DNA from: Sphingobacterium sp.
GTDB lineage: Bacteria; Bacteroidota; Bacteroidia; Sphingobacteriales; Sphingobacteriaceae
Length of the DNA: 64,000 nt
Assembly: GCA_029239355.1 (NCBI GenBank)
Contig: JAQZAZ010000004.1
Span: 91,553-155,552, forward strand
Reading direction: 5' to 3'
Shown here: positions 1 through 9,220 of the stretch, piece after piece
Layout of the letters: each line of letters begins with the position of its first letter
Position numbering within the stretch: position 1 is the first letter of the stretch
Notes under the pieces: model-generated
Database searches by the model: none
Told to the model about the DNA's origin: nothing
What the model saw: the letters and a program-made list of their open reading frames with translations, nothing else
Position numbers and translations under genes: made by a program

Positions 1-1139
1 AAGAGCTTCCCGATCTGGGTAAAGCAGCTGCCCCAAGCCGTATCAATAAAGATATGGCCCGACAACTTGCGGCCGAAGCCTATTTACGCATGGGCATGCG
101 TGATGCAGCGTACCTGACCCAGGCTGAGGCCATGGCAACCGCCATCATCGACGGAAGCAATTATAAATTGGTGGATGCTCGCTATGGCAAGTATCTCGCC
201 GAAGGCGGCGACTACTATCGGGACATGTTCCGGCAGGGCAATATGCGTCGGAACCAGGGGAATACCGAAGCGATCTGGACCTTTGAGGTCGAATTTAACC
301 GGTCTATCAATGGCGGCACGATCGATAATCCACAGCATCGCCGGGTATGGCAGCCCGCCTACCATAAATGGGATGGGATGGTGAATGCAGACTCTCTGGG
401 CGGACGAGGCAATGGCCGCTTACGGCTGAGCAACTTTATGAAGTATACAGTCTGGAAAGGTCTAAACGGTGATATCCGGAACAGCAATTTTAATATACGC
501 AGGACGACAAACTACAATAGGCCCGGATTTAGCAAGACCATCGGTATTGACGCAGACGGGTACCGCGTAGCGGAAGGTGCCGGTGTGAAGAATATTACGA
601 TAAAAACCGGAGATAAAGTTATCCCTTTCCGTAACGATAGCCTCGAAGTCTGGTATCCATTTCCGACGAAATGGGGTGGATACGATCCGATCGACGATTT
701 TGGTTATGCACTCGTCAAGGACTGGCCCGTCATGCGGTTGGGTGAAACCTACCTGCTACGTGCGGAGGCACGATTGCGTAAGGGGAATGTAGCAGCTGCG
801 GCCGATGATATCAACAAACTGCGGGACCGTTCATTCAAATCTGCGCGTGCCGAATCCGGAAATACCACATTGGGCCGGGTAAGCGCAAGCGATTTATCTA
901 TCGACTTTATTTTGGATGAACGTGCGCGGGAACTGCTGTCTGAAGAAAACCGTCGAATGACTCTGGTACGCATGAATAAGCTGAAAGAGCGTATTTCACG
1001 CAACGGAGATGCTGGGCCCGCTAATAAAATTATTACAGGCTTCCAGGACCACAACATCCTGTTGCCTATCCCATTAACGGAAATCCAGCTGAATAACAAA
1101 GAGGGTGAACCGTTGAAACAAAATCCGGGTTATAAATAG
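1..1139 (+). CDS. SusD/RagB family nutrient-binding lipoprotein, C-terminal part
   Basis: The reading frame is already open at base 3, and the first in-frame ATG (base 54) lies inside coding sequence, so the gene starts left of the window. The visible part carries the C-terminal features of SusD proteins: a helical stretch RLGETYLLRAEARLRKGN, a conserved ILDERARELLSEENRR segment, and the typical ending LKQNPGYK. SusD proteins sit on the outside of the outer membrane, bind a glycan or other nutrient, and pass it to a SusC TonB-dependent channel; that partner is presumably upstream, outside the window. A strong hairpin terminator follows 70 bases downstream, so this is the last gene of its operon. 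Substrate cannot be told. Confidence 0.9.
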   Translation, partial: ELPDLGKAAAPSRINKDMARQLAAEAYLRMGMRDAAYLTQAEAMATAIIDGSNYKLVDARYGKYLAEGGDYYRDMFRQGNMRRNQGNTEAIWTFEVEFNRSINGGTIDNPQHRRVWQPAYHKWDGMVNADSLGGRGNGRLRLSNFMKYTVWKGLNGDIRNSNFNIRRTTNYNRPGFSKTIGIDADGYRVAEGAGVKNITIKTGDKVIPFRNDSLEVWYPFPTKWGGYDPIDDFGYALVKDWPVMRLGETYLLRAEARLRKGNVAAAADDINKLRDRSFKSARAESGNTTLGRVSASDLSIDFILDERARELLSEENRRMTLVRMNKLKERISRNGDAGPANKIITGFQDHNILLPIPLTEIQLNNKEGEPLKQNPGYK

Positions 1140-1210
1140 GCTGTGAAAAAATAATTGGAGAAAAACCAATTACAACAGCGTTAATAATTGCCTATCCGTT
1201 CTAAATAGGA

Positions 1211-1246
1211 AAGGGCCTCTGCATAAATGCAGAGGCCCTTTTCTTT
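1211..1246 (+). terminator. Intrinsic terminator after the partial susD gene
   Basis: A perfect 14-bp inverted repeat (1211-1224 with 1227-1240, core GGGCCTCTGCAT) is followed by a T-rich run TTCTTTT. It lies 70 bases after the stop of the plus-strand susD fragment and also faces the minus-strand kinase gene, so it probably works in both directions. Confidence 0.8.
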
Positions 1247-1383
1247 TCCTTACCGACGCTTAACGAGTCGCGTTAATAGCCCGCTCAGTAGGAAACTCAC
1301 CAGCGTACCGACTATAGCCGTGAGGGCACAAAATCGGTCAAACTGGGAAGAAAATGAATTTTGATTTAAACAGAGATGATACC

Positions 1384-2484
1384 TTAATTTAAATCACAGG
1401 TAACAGGAAAAAATAAACGCACGATTGTACCTTTGCCCAGTTCGCTGGACAAGTTAATCGTCCCACCCATGCGTTCCATCAGCCGTTTGACCAAAGTAAG
1501 CCCTATTCCAGAACCCGAAGCGTGGTCCGTGTTGCTACCACGTTCATTTGCAAGGAAGACCTGGAGCAGTTCATCTTCTGGAATCCCGATCCCATTATCT
1601 TCGATAAAATAGACTGTCCCCTTATCAATTTTTTCACTGTAAATTTTTAACACTGCCTTTTCTGATCTTTTTGCATATTTAACGGCGTTTCTGATCAGAT
1701 TCATAAAGATCTGATAAACGGCACCCCGTTCCGCATACAATGCGTGCAAATCGCCTAGCTCAAATGCGACAGCCTGATCCGGATAAATTAGTTTGACCTC
1801 ATCAATACAATTTGCGATCTTCTTATCCATGGCGATGCATTCGGTCAGATTACTCGCACTACGTATCCGACCAAGTTGCAAGGTCTGATTGATAATAGAC
1901 TCTATATTGACTATGGCTGCGCGGATTGTATCGAACCACCTTTGGCTTATATTGACTTGTAGATCAATATTTCTACTTAAAAAATCACTACCCATTTTTA
2001 AGACCGCAAGCGGATTTTTTATATCGTGGGCGAGCGTATTTGCCAGCAAGTCCAGCTCATAGTTAAAGGAAAGTTGCTCCTCCTGTTGTTTTAAACGTGT
2101 GTGTGCTAGATAGTGCTCCGTCACATCACTTGCGGTATGGAGGATAGCGTAGGTATCTCCAAGTTCATCAACAAGCGCCTTGTATTCAAAGTTAAAATAC
2201 CGTAATGTTTTGCTACCTTGCTGTATAATGTTGGCCGGCGTATCTGTTGCACGATAGGTAATCCCTGTTTTCCATACGTTTTTTAAAATAGAAGAAAAGC
2301 CCTCCGCTTTGAAACCCGGGAAACAGGCACAAAAAGTACGTCCCAGAATTGAGTCATCTGCACACCACATCTGCAACATGGCTTGATTCGCGAAAGCGAT
2401 ATTTAGATCGGCACTGTCATAAATTGCTGTCGCATGCGGCGACTGCTGGAGAACGGACAACAAAAAACTTTCACGCACTTTCAT
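1384..2484 (-). CDS. PAS-domain sensor histidine kinase (soluble, orphan)
   Basis: 366 residues. An N-terminal PAS/PAC sensor domain covers about residues 8-130. The HisKA dimerisation helix has the H box LAHDIKNPLA (phospho-acceptor His153). The HATPase_c domain has the N box FMNLIRNAVKYA (Asn266), G1 box EDNGIGIP (296-302) and G2 box GSGIGLTLVKRL (324-335). No transmembrane segment or signal peptide is visible, so it should sense a cytoplasmic cue. No response regulator lies next to it, which makes it an orphan kinase; the partner and signal are unknown. The neighbouring SusC/SusD genes are on the same strand upstream but are separated by a terminator, so co-transcription is unlikely. Confidence 0.9.
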   Translation of the reverse strand: MKVRESFLLSVLQQSPHATAIYDSADLNIAFANQAMLQMWCADDSILGRTFCACFPGFKAEGFSSILKNVWKTGITYRATDTPANIIQQGSKTLRYFNFEYKALVDELGDTYAILHTASDVTEHYLAHTRLKQQEEQLSFNYELDLLANTLAHDIKNPLAVLKMGSDFLSRNIDLQVNISQRWFDTIRAAIVNIESIINQTLQLGRIRSASNLTECIAMDKKIANCIDEVKLIYPDQAVAFELGDLHALYAERGAVYQIFMNLIRNAVKYAKRSEKAVLKIYSEKIDKGTVYFIEDNGIGIPEDELLQVFLANERGSNTDHASGSGIGLTLVKRLMERMGGTINLSSELGKGTIVRLFFPVTCDLN

Positions 2485-2789
2485 CGATTCTTTAAGAAAA
2501 AAATAATTGGAAATAGCTCCTGGTATTGTAAGATCTGAACTGCATCAGTAACATAAATGATGCCAGTTTTCATTAAACTTAAATTACTTCCTCTGGGTTA
2601 ATTCGTAAGCTGATGCGCATTGAGCTGATTATGGCAACCTATTATAATGACAAGCAAGTTGGTATGCATGTACGTATTATGCTATTTTTTGGCTTACGGT
2701 AAAAGGAGCATGATAGAGGATTTCAGCGAGGAAGCGAAGCATGTTTTAAATATAGGTCACCTTCTTCAGAAGGTGACCTATATTGCCTG
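2485..2789. other. Intergenic region between kinase and susD
   Basis: About 300 bases with no credible gene. It holds the presumed promoter of the minus-strand kinase, although no clear TAnnTTTG box is seen, and a strong hairpin next to the susD stop. Confidence 0.5.
2749..2784. terminator. Terminator of the minus-strand susCD operon
   Basis: A perfect 17-bp inverted repeat (2749-2765 with 2768-2784, core AGGTCACCTTCT) lies just 6 bases beyond the susD stop codon. On the minus strand the stem is followed by TTTAAAAC, a weak T run. Its place argues for termination of the susCD transcript. Confidence 0.65.
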
Positions 2790-4472
2790 TTAATAACCTG
2801 GATTTTGTGTCAGGTTGCTATTACCCGCAATAGCCTGATTCGGTACAGGAAAGCGGTTTAGATGAGCAGCATTGCTGGGGCTATGATCCCACCATTGCTC
2901 CGAAGTAAATGCTTTCCATCGGATGAGGTCCGTGCGTCGTCGTCCTTCACCGATAAATTCAATGCTCCATTCATCCAAAATACGGTATTTGTCGATATTT
3001 GTTGTGTTCACAGGATTAGGATCTGTGTTATTGGCAAAATTGCGTTTGCGCACTGCGTTAAACAGCTCTGCTGCTTGTTGCTTGTTGCCCAGTCTATAGT
3101 TGCATTCTGCAAGCATGTAGAAGATCTCGGCCAAGCGAATGGCGGGTAGGTCTGCTCCCCAACGAAGCGTATTGTTCGCCAGGTTGGGGATCGGCACCTT
3201 CACCAGCCGTATACCCGTATTTTCTTCCCCTTCGGACATCTTGGAAGGGAGCTGATCGATTGAACTGTATTTTTTATCCGAACCAACTTCTGAAAAACGC
3301 CCCACTTGGTCTACAAAAGTCAGTGGTTTGTCCTTATATTCCTCTCCACCGACAATCGACTCACCAGACGGTGTCTTGTGTGGCCCCACGATAAACATGC
3401 CTTCATATTGATCTGTACCATGATAAATATAGGGCGCTTTGCGAAGATCGCCTTGGTCAAAAGTTTCAAATGGCGCACCTAATTTGAAGTCGGCCGTGTA
3501 GAGCGCACCATTGGGCTTGCGCGAAGGAGTCAGGTGTGCCCCGTTATTTCCACCCATATCCTGATCAAAAAATTGACGGGTATTATAATGATAGAAGTCG
3601 GCATAAAACCAGTTATACTCCAGCATTTTAAATTCAGAAGGCATAGACCAGATGATCTCGGGAGATTCGTTGTTCTTAAATCCATGTACGCCATTCCATT
3701 TGGCATCCAGCTGGTAAGCACCAAACACATTGTTGATAATGTCCTGCGCAATTTTACGACTTTCTTCGTACATCGGTTTTCCGATATACGCTTCAGCATT
3801 AAAATAAAGCTGAGCGAGCATGGCGGCAGCGGCAGCCTTTCGAATAGCGCCCTCTTCCTTGTCACCCGCTTTTTTTGCCGGCAGGTTTTCGATGGCTGCT
3901 TTTAACAGCTTTTCGATGTGGTTAAACAGTTCCTGATCCGTGTTCCGAGGTAAAGATTCTTGGTCGAGAGACTCAAAGATGGGCATTCCCCCAAAATAAT
4001 CCAGACCCCGGAGATAAAAGTAAGCAATCAAGGCGTCGAGCTGAGCCAGATCGGCAGCTTTTCGCTCTTCCGTTAGTGTAAATTTGGTATAATCCAATTT
4101 GCTGAGGTCACTTTTTGCGTCAAGGGCCAAAGCAACGCCCATTAATGTACCGCGCCAGCTACCCCAGATCCAGTTGTCATCAGCTGTCCATTTATGATAA
4201 TGGTAGCGTTCGTTTTCGCCGCCGTTGTACCAATGCCGGCCTTTGGTCGTCACGGCAAAATTATCTGCGGTATATTCCTGTAAGCGCCAACGATCTTCAC
4301 CTAAATACCACTTGGCATGTGTGAAAGGCCTAAACAGGGCGGCTTTAATGTCTTTTTCACTCTTAAAAAAAGTATCCGGTGTGACCGAATTATAAAATTC
4401 CTGGTCTAATTTGGTGCAGCCTGACACCAGCAATGCCAGGGAAATTGTTGTTATAGCGAAGTATTTTTTCAT
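2790..4472 (-). CDS. SusD/RagB family outer-membrane lipoprotein
   Basis: 560 residues, full length for the family. It starts with a lipoprotein signal, MKKYFAITTISLALLVSGC, with the lipobox cysteine at residue 19. An N-terminal TPR-like helical region precedes the C-terminal SusD fold, which includes LPAIRLAEIFYMLAECNYRL, a helix-rich DEWSIEFIGEGRRRTDLIRW segment, and the ending LTQNPGY. The gene starts 11 bases after the susC stop on the same strand, so the two form a bicistronic unit. Known role: surface lid and binding protein for the SusC channel. No glycoside hydrolase or other catabolic gene follows, so the substrate cannot be inferred from context. Confidence 0.95.
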   Translation of the reverse strand: MKKYFAITTISLALLVSGCTKLDQEFYNSVTPDTFFKSEKDIKAALFRPFTHAKWYLGEDRWRLQEYTADNFAVTTKGRHWYNGGENERYHYHKWTADDNWIWGSWRGTLMGVALALDAKSDLSKLDYTKFTLTEERKAADLAQLDALIAYFYLRGLDYFGGMPIFESLDQESLPRNTDQELFNHIEKLLKAAIENLPAKKAGDKEEGAIRKAAAAAMLAQLYFNAEAYIGKPMYEESRKIAQDIINNVFGAYQLDAKWNGVHGFKNNESPEIIWSMPSEFKMLEYNWFYADFYHYNTRQFFDQDMGGNNGAHLTPSRKPNGALYTADFKLGAPFETFDQGDLRKAPYIYHGTDQYEGMFIVGPHKTPSGESIVGGEEYKDKPLTFVDQVGRFSEVGSDKKYSSIDQLPSKMSEGEENTGIRLVKVPIPNLANNTLRWGADLPAIRLAEIFYMLAECNYRLGNKQQAAELFNAVRKRNFANNTDPNPVNTTNIDKYRILDEWSIEFIGEGRRRTDLIRWKAFTSEQWWDHSPSNAAHLNRFPVPNQAIAGNSNLTQNPGY

Positions 4473-4483
4473 GTTGTTAACAG

Positions 4484-7462
4484 TTAAAAGTTTACTTGAA
4501 GTCCCATCATAAAAGTCCGTGTCTTAGGGTAGACATTGCGTTCCTCAAAGCCAGGTTCCAGTCCGTTGATATTCACTTCCGGATCCAGGCCACTGTAGTT
4601 GGTAAAAACAAAAAGATCCCGTGCCGTGGCATAAACCCGCATCGATTTAAGTGGTTTGATCCAATGTTGATTGAACCGGTAGCCGATATTGAGCGCATCA
4701 ACTTTGAGAAAAGTACCTTTTTCCAGCCAGTAGTCGCTCAGTTCTTTTTCACCTTTAATATTTTTATGCTTATCATAAGCCTCTTCTAGCACATTCTGGC
4801 CTTTCACATTGGGAAGACTGTAATACATATTGATCATATTAAAAACGTCATGCCCGATCCAGCTACGCATATAAATGCTGGCATCCCAGTTTTTATAAGT
4901 AAACTGATTATTCCAGGAGAGTTGAATCGTGGGTATTGCATTGCCTACAAAGGCCTTGTCTCCAACTGTTTTATTGCGGTCACGTACATCAAAAGCATTA
5001 CCCTCTTTGTCAAAGAGTTTCCAATAGCCATCATCCGTGAATCCTGCGAATTTCCAGATGAAGAATTGGCCGATATCCTGACCGGGGTATAATCTAACGG
5101 CCGAGCCCGGGGAACCCGGTGCGGGAAAATCCTTACGATCGGTAAATGTCTGACTGCCCCATAAGGTATTTAGCCTACTTTTATTATGGGAGCCGACGAT
5201 GCTGGTGGTGTAGCTAAAATTGTCATTGTCGACCGCCCTGAAATTAAGCTCAAACTCATAACCCGTATTCTGCATGCTGCCTACGTTCATTGTTGTTTTG
5301 TCGTGGATGGCAGGCGGCTGCGATACACTGATATCATAAATAAGGTCATCTATTTTTCGTTTGTAAATATCAAAACGGCCGCTCAAGCGGTTGTTCAGCA
5401 CAGCAAAGTCCAACCCGACGTTATATTCCTTTTTGACTTCCCATTTAATATCCGGATTTTGGTTGTGCATTACGCCATAGGTCCTAAACCATTTACCATC
5501 CTGCAGAAACCAAGTGTCGGCACTGTACATCCGTGTAGCCACCTTGGCATCAAAGCCTTCATTGCCTGTCTCACCGTAGCCCGCGCGTAGTTTAAGGTCA
5601 TTGATAAATTGGATATTCTTTAGGAAAGGTTCCTGTGAGACACGCCATCCCGCCGATAGGCCAGGGAAAAATCCCCACCTATTCTTAGGGGCAAATTTAC
5701 TCGAACCTTCGTAACGTGCCGTGGCTGTCAAGATATAACGGTCGAGATAGGAATAGTTGACACGTCCAAAAAAAGCGGCGAGTTTGACCCAAGGATTTTT
5801 CCATGAACCTAGGCCTGCACGGCCGTCGGGCAGATAGGTGCCTGTACCCATATCATGTTCATTAATCCCGTCGACAGGGAAATTGGAGTTCTCCGCTGAA
5901 AATCCCTGTCCATTAAAGTCCTGATAACTATACCCCATAACAGCATTGAGGGAATGCCTGTCCCAACGGTTGGTATAGTTGGCCGTCCATTCAAAAACAC
6001 GGTCATTAAATCTGCTGTAATATTGTTTGGCAAAGCCATCCACATTATTCTCTCTGGAGATACGGTGCTGGGCTGAGCGATAATAGTTGCCGTGTTCCGT
6101 ATTATTCTTTATACCGATCGTCGCACTTGTGGTTAGGTGCTCAGTCAAGTTCAGTTTTAGCGTCGTATTAGCCAGGAGATATTTGAACTGCTTCTGATCC
6201 GATCGCAATCGCGCTTCCGCAACAGGATTATAAGTGTCATAACCACCTTCCAGTACATTATATCCACTGACATCATTCGCGTCATAGGGCGTTTCGGTTG
6301 GGTTCATGACCAAAGCCATATTGAAGATATCGTTGTTGTTAAAGATATCGCCGTTGGCACCAAAGGCTTTCACCTCATTGTAGCTTACATTGGTATTTAA
6401 TTCGGCAAAACCATCAAAAAATTTGAAGGCACTGTTGATACGTCCACCGATCTCATCCCTTTTGGACGTGATGGCCATACCGTTTGCATTTCTTTTGGTA
6501 AATGTCGTATAGACATTGGCATTCTCCGAACCACCACTGATATTAACCACCTGCCGATGGCTAAATGGATTGTTGTTGGTCACTTCATCATACCAGTCTG
6601 TACGATGTCCCAGATCTTGGCCCAAGCCATATTCCACAAATTTTTCCGCAGAGAGTACTTCCGGTCGTTTTCTGATGCTTTCGATAAAATATTCAGAAGT
6701 AAAGTTGACCTGCGCCTTACCGACCTGAGGACGTTTTGTCGTGATCAAGATGACCCCACCCGAAGCCCTTGTACCATAGATTGCAGCTGCCGAAGCGTCG
6801 CGTAGTACGTTGATCGATTCAATATCTTCCTTAGCGACCGAATTGATATCGCCTCCAGGCACACCATCAATAACAACTAAAGGGCCCTGTGAAGCATTGA
6901 CCGAATTGACACCGCGCAATTGCAAGGATACACCGGCATTTGGATCAGTACCATTAGTCGAAATGACGCTCAATCCCGGGACTTTGCCCTGAATGGCCAG
7001 CAGCGGTGAGACCGCTCCGGATACCATGTCCTTTTGCTTGATACTGGTTACGACACTGGTAACTTCCCGTTTCTCTAAGGAGCCATAACCGACCACGACA
7101 GCCTCTTCCAAGTTTTGCGTATCTGATGTAATCTGTATTGCCAGCGTGCCTCCCCCACTATAGACAACTTCTTTGCTGACGAACCCGATCATACGAACGA
7201 CAAGAACATTATTTTTTTTAACATTGGGCAGACTAAAACTGCCGTTGGCATCCGTAGATGTGCTGGTAGAGCTACCTTTAACCGATACCGTGGCGCCAAC
7301 GACGGGACTGCCCTGTTCATCCTTGACCGTACCTTTTAGATTGGGCTGTGCTTCCTGCGCATAAAGCGTAGTCGGCATAGCGAAAGTGGCTCCAGCAGCG
7401 AGACTGCTACTGAATAGCAATAATTTAGTAGCCACTTTAAAACTGTTGATTTTAAAATTCAT
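4484..7462 (-). CDS. SusC/RagA family TonB-linked outer-membrane channel
   Basis: 992 residues. A signal peptide ends near residue 35 (TTLYAQ). A carboxypeptidase-regulatory-like beta-sandwich covers about 41-112 (LKGTVKDEQGSPVVGATVSV). The SusC signature LEEAVVVGYGSLEKREV lies at 118-134, followed by the plug domain (VSVKEDIES-like SVAKEDIESINVLRDASAAA region) and a 22-stranded barrel that ends in the aromatic terminus MGLQVNF. Known role: TonB-energised import of ligands delivered by its SusD partner, here the next gene downstream. It has the normal family length with no breaks. No sigma/anti-sigma pair or SusR-type regulator sits beside it, so control is unclear. Confidence 0.95.
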   Translation of the reverse strand: MNFKINSFKVATKLLLFSSSLAAGATFAMPTTLYAQEAQPNLKGTVKDEQGSPVVGATVSVKGSSTSTSTDANGSFSLPNVKKNNVLVVRMIGFVSKEVVYSGGGTLAIQITSDTQNLEEAVVVGYGSLEKREVTSVVTSIKQKDMVSGAVSPLLAIQGKVPGLSVISTNGTDPNAGVSLQLRGVNSVNASQGPLVVIDGVPGGDINSVAKEDIESINVLRDASAAAIYGTRASGGVILITTKRPQVGKAQVNFTSEYFIESIRKRPEVLSAEKFVEYGLGQDLGHRTDWYDEVTNNNPFSHRQVVNISGGSENANVYTTFTKRNANGMAITSKRDEIGGRINSAFKFFDGFAELNTNVSYNEVKAFGANGDIFNNNDIFNMALVMNPTETPYDANDVSGYNVLEGGYDTYNPVAEARLRSDQKQFKYLLANTTLKLNLTEHLTTSATIGIKNNTEHGNYYRSAQHRISRENNVDGFAKQYYSRFNDRVFEWTANYTNRWDRHSLNAVMGYSYQDFNGQGFSAENSNFPVDGINEHDMGTGTYLPDGRAGLGSWKNPWVKLAAFFGRVNYSYLDRYILTATARYEGSSKFAPKNRWGFFPGLSAGWRVSQEPFLKNIQFINDLKLRAGYGETGNEGFDAKVATRMYSADTWFLQDGKWFRTYGVMHNQNPDIKWEVKKEYNVGLDFAVLNNRLSGRFDIYKRKIDDLIYDISVSQPPAIHDKTTMNVGSMQNTGYEFELNFRAVDNDNFSYTTSIVGSHNKSRLNTLWGSQTFTDRKDFPAPGSPGSAVRLYPGQDIGQFFIWKFAGFTDDGYWKLFDKEGNAFDVRDRNKTVGDKAFVGNAIPTIQLSWNNQFTYKNWDASIYMRSWIGHDVFNMINMYYSLPNVKGQNVLEEAYDKHKNIKGEKELSDYWLEKGTFLKVDALNIGYRFNQHWIKPLKSMRVYATARDLFVFTNYSGLDPEVNINGLEPGFEERNVYPKTRTFMMGLQVNF

Positions 7463-8166
7463 GAGCTAAAATGTTTATTAAGGGATATTGATTGTATATA
7501 AAGGCGTACTAAAAGAGTACCTAAAGAGACGCTGTCAATTGCCTATGGCGCCAAAAAAAATTGAAATAGTTATTTTCCCGATACTGCATATAATTGGTGT
7601 GATTGATCCGGGTAAAATTAAAATATTCTATCACTTTAAATTAACACTGAGACAATTTGATGTTATTTTGAGACAGATTGGAATCTCATTAAAACAGCAT
7701 ATGACAACCTACCGAAAACCCACATATGTTAGGGGTCATAGCAGATACATTGGAAATATTATCTCGGGATTGCATTGTTCCTCTCCTCGGAAGACAAATA
7801 AGCGTCAAAAAGAATCCCCGGTACTTTATAGCACCAGGGATCTTTTTAACGGGCTTTTGGCGGCCCCTGATCAACTGTAGGTTAATAAAATGATATCGAT
7901 ATTTGTACCACCGTTATCATTATTTTTTTATTCGCATTCCGTTAATGATTTGAAATGCATATGGCAATCTTGGTTCTCAACTTAATCCGGCCCTCTCTTA
8001 TAAAAGATTAATATTTTAAAAAACAAACTAAGAAAACTAACCTATCACAAAGTATCATCACAAGCATAAAAATCTAATTATCAGAAAAATAATACAGACA
8101 TAAATTAATTTACCATGCACTATAGCAAATACTGTATCAGATAATTTCAAGCTGATGTATGGGCAT
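7463..8166. other. Intergenic region upstream of susC
   Basis: About 700 bases without a credible gene. It should contain the minus-strand promoter of susC, though I see no good TTTG/TAnnTTTG pair. A 130-residue open frame on the plus strand (7488-7880) crosses the hairpin at 7814-7841 and has no recognisable domain, so I treat it as chance. The stretch 7980-8160 is AT-rich and featureless. Confidence 0.5.
7814..7847. terminator. Bidirectional intrinsic terminator
   Basis: Inverted repeat ATCCCCGGT / ACCAGGGAT (7814-7822 with 7833-7841, one mismatch), followed by CTTTTT on the plus strand and by TCTTTTT on the minus strand. It could end the minus-strand transcript of the regulator at 8167-8517, about 320 bases upstream, and shield the susC promoter. 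Confidence 0.5.
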
Positions 8167-8517
8167 TCATGTAGCCTCCAACGAGCCTTGCTCTGATTCA
8201 GCAACTGCATTTCGTTGCGTCTGTTCACGCATCCAATTGTTAAAATCAATGTCCGAAGCGATATTAAATTTTTTGCGTAATCTGTTTTTACGCACTTGAA
8301 CGGCGCGTATCGTTACAGAAGTATATTCGGCAATATTTTTGGTCGAAAAATTCAGAAATGTCATGGCACAGAATTCCAGCTCACTGCTACGGATTTTGGG
8401 ATTTAATGCTTTCAATGATTCAACAAATTCAGGATACAATTCGTTGAATAAAGCCAAAAATTCTGCATTATTATTCTTGGCCAAAGTGATTAAGTTATTG
8501 AATTTGTCGGTTTCCAT
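8167..8517 (-). CDS. Small LuxR-type helix-turn-helix DNA-binding protein
   Basis: 116 residues. An N-terminal helical part (about 1-45) precedes a GerE/LuxR-like helix-turn-helix around 46-95: ELEFCAMTFLNFSTKNIAEY, then the recognition helix region VTIRAVQVRKNRLRKKFNI. This resembles the C-terminal DNA-binding domain that in Bacteroidota is usually fused to TPR sensor modules (SELRICALIRLGFSTKEIA-like), but here it stands alone without a receiver domain or TPRs. It lies next to the fimbrillin-like island and might control it, which is only an inference from position. A textbook promoter and a hairpin at the 5' end of its leader are listed separately. The function as a transcription factor is likely; its target is unknown. 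Confidence 0.75.
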   Translation of the reverse strand: METDKFNNLITLAKNNNAEFLALFNELYPEFVESLKALNPKIRSSELEFCAMTFLNFSTKNIAEYTSVTIRAVQVRKNRLRKKFNIASDIDFNNWMREQTQRNAVAESEQGSLEAT

Positions 8518-8639
8518 TTTGCATATCGTTTTTCAGTAAATTGTTATATCTAATTCCGTCTTTCATTCGTAAGTATTACCGCTAGCGAGCATAAGATTAT
8601 ATTCAATTTTTAGCGGGAATATTAACTGCTAGCAATTAA

Positions 8640-8671
8640 ACTCGATGGGGTTCAAACTCTCCCCATCGAGT
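8640..8671 (-). promoter_or_regulatory. Hairpin at the 5' end of the regulator leader
   Basis: A perfect 11-bp inverted repeat (8640-8650 with 8661-8671, ACTCGATGGGG with a 10-base loop) begins about where transcription from the promoter at 8676-8706 should start. The mRNA of the small HTH regulator would therefore open with this hairpin, about 120 bases ahead of the start codon. It could protect the 5' end or serve as a binding site. No run of T follows on the plus strand, so it is not a plain terminator for that direction. Confidence 0.5.
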
Positions 8672-8675
8672 CATC

Positions 8676-8706
8676 CAAATATATTATCATAGAACCTTCA
8701 CGCAAA
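8676..8706 (-). promoter_or_regulatory. Bacteroidota-type promoter of the 8167-8517 regulator
   Basis: On the minus strand the sequence reads TTTG (8706-8703), a 19-base spacer, then TATATTTG (8683-8676). This matches the Bacteroidota consensus TTTG / TAnnTTTG in both boxes and spacing. Predicted start of transcription is about 8668-8672, giving a leader of about 150 bases. Confidence 0.6.
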
Positions 8707-9144
8707 TTAGGTCCCAGCGACAATTCAGTAAAATCCGGTTTTTAAACTTCCACAAAAAACAGCTCCACCATGCTTTTGCTTCTGGAACTTCTCAACCAGA
8801 ATATCTTACCTGTCTTGCTGACAAATATTGTCATTTGAAGAAAGAATAAAGAAAAAGCGCATTTCACATTGATATCACATCTTCACAATACCCTGAAAGA
8901 CAAAGTTTTACAACTATTAAATCCTATCAATCTATAACACACAATAATGAAGAATAGAAAATCCGCTAATTAATTGAACTGTATTTTTCTTTGTTTCTCG
9001 CTGTTAAAATTCTCCGTTCGAAGAAATGATCTACCACTTTTACGCGCACAACACACAGTCTCTTAACACCTCATTTCAAGTATGTGCTTCGAATTCTTTG
9101 GTCAATCTCGCTGAGCGCGATAGTAAATTCGGGCAATATTTGAC

Positions 9145-9178
9145 AAAAAAAACTCGACAGGTATACAAACCTGTCGAG
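9145..9178 (-). terminator. Intrinsic terminator of the fimbrillin/small-protein operon
   Basis: A perfect 10-bp stem CTCGACAGGT / ACCTGTCGAG (9153-9162 with 9169-9178, 6-base loop) is followed on the minus strand by eight T. It lies 43 bases after the stop of the small protein gene. Confidence 0.85.
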
Positions 9179-9220
9179 CAGTTGCTGCCTATGAATAGCA
9201 GCACTATGTAATAGGATAAA

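Larger units (their letters stand above)
8518..9220. other. Intergenic region between regulator and small protein gene
   Basis: It contains the promoter and 5' hairpin of the minus-strand regulator, the terminator of the fimbrillin/small-protein transcript (9145-9178), and about 440 bases (8707-9144) in which I see no gene or clear signal. Confidence 0.5.

Noticed and set aside
7488-7880. Plus-strand open frame of 130 codons upstream of susC
   Set aside because: It crosses a bidirectional terminator (7814-7847), has no recognisable domain or ribosome-binding site, and lies in the control region of the minus-strand susC.
8058-8249. Minus-strand frame of 63 codons overlapping the end of the LuxR-type gene
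   Set aside because: It overlaps the real gene in another frame and is low-complexity hydrophobic sequence.
9026-9211. Plus-strand frame of 61 codons near the small motif gene
   Set aside because: It overlaps the strong minus-strand terminator (9145-9178) and the antisense end of the small motif gene.
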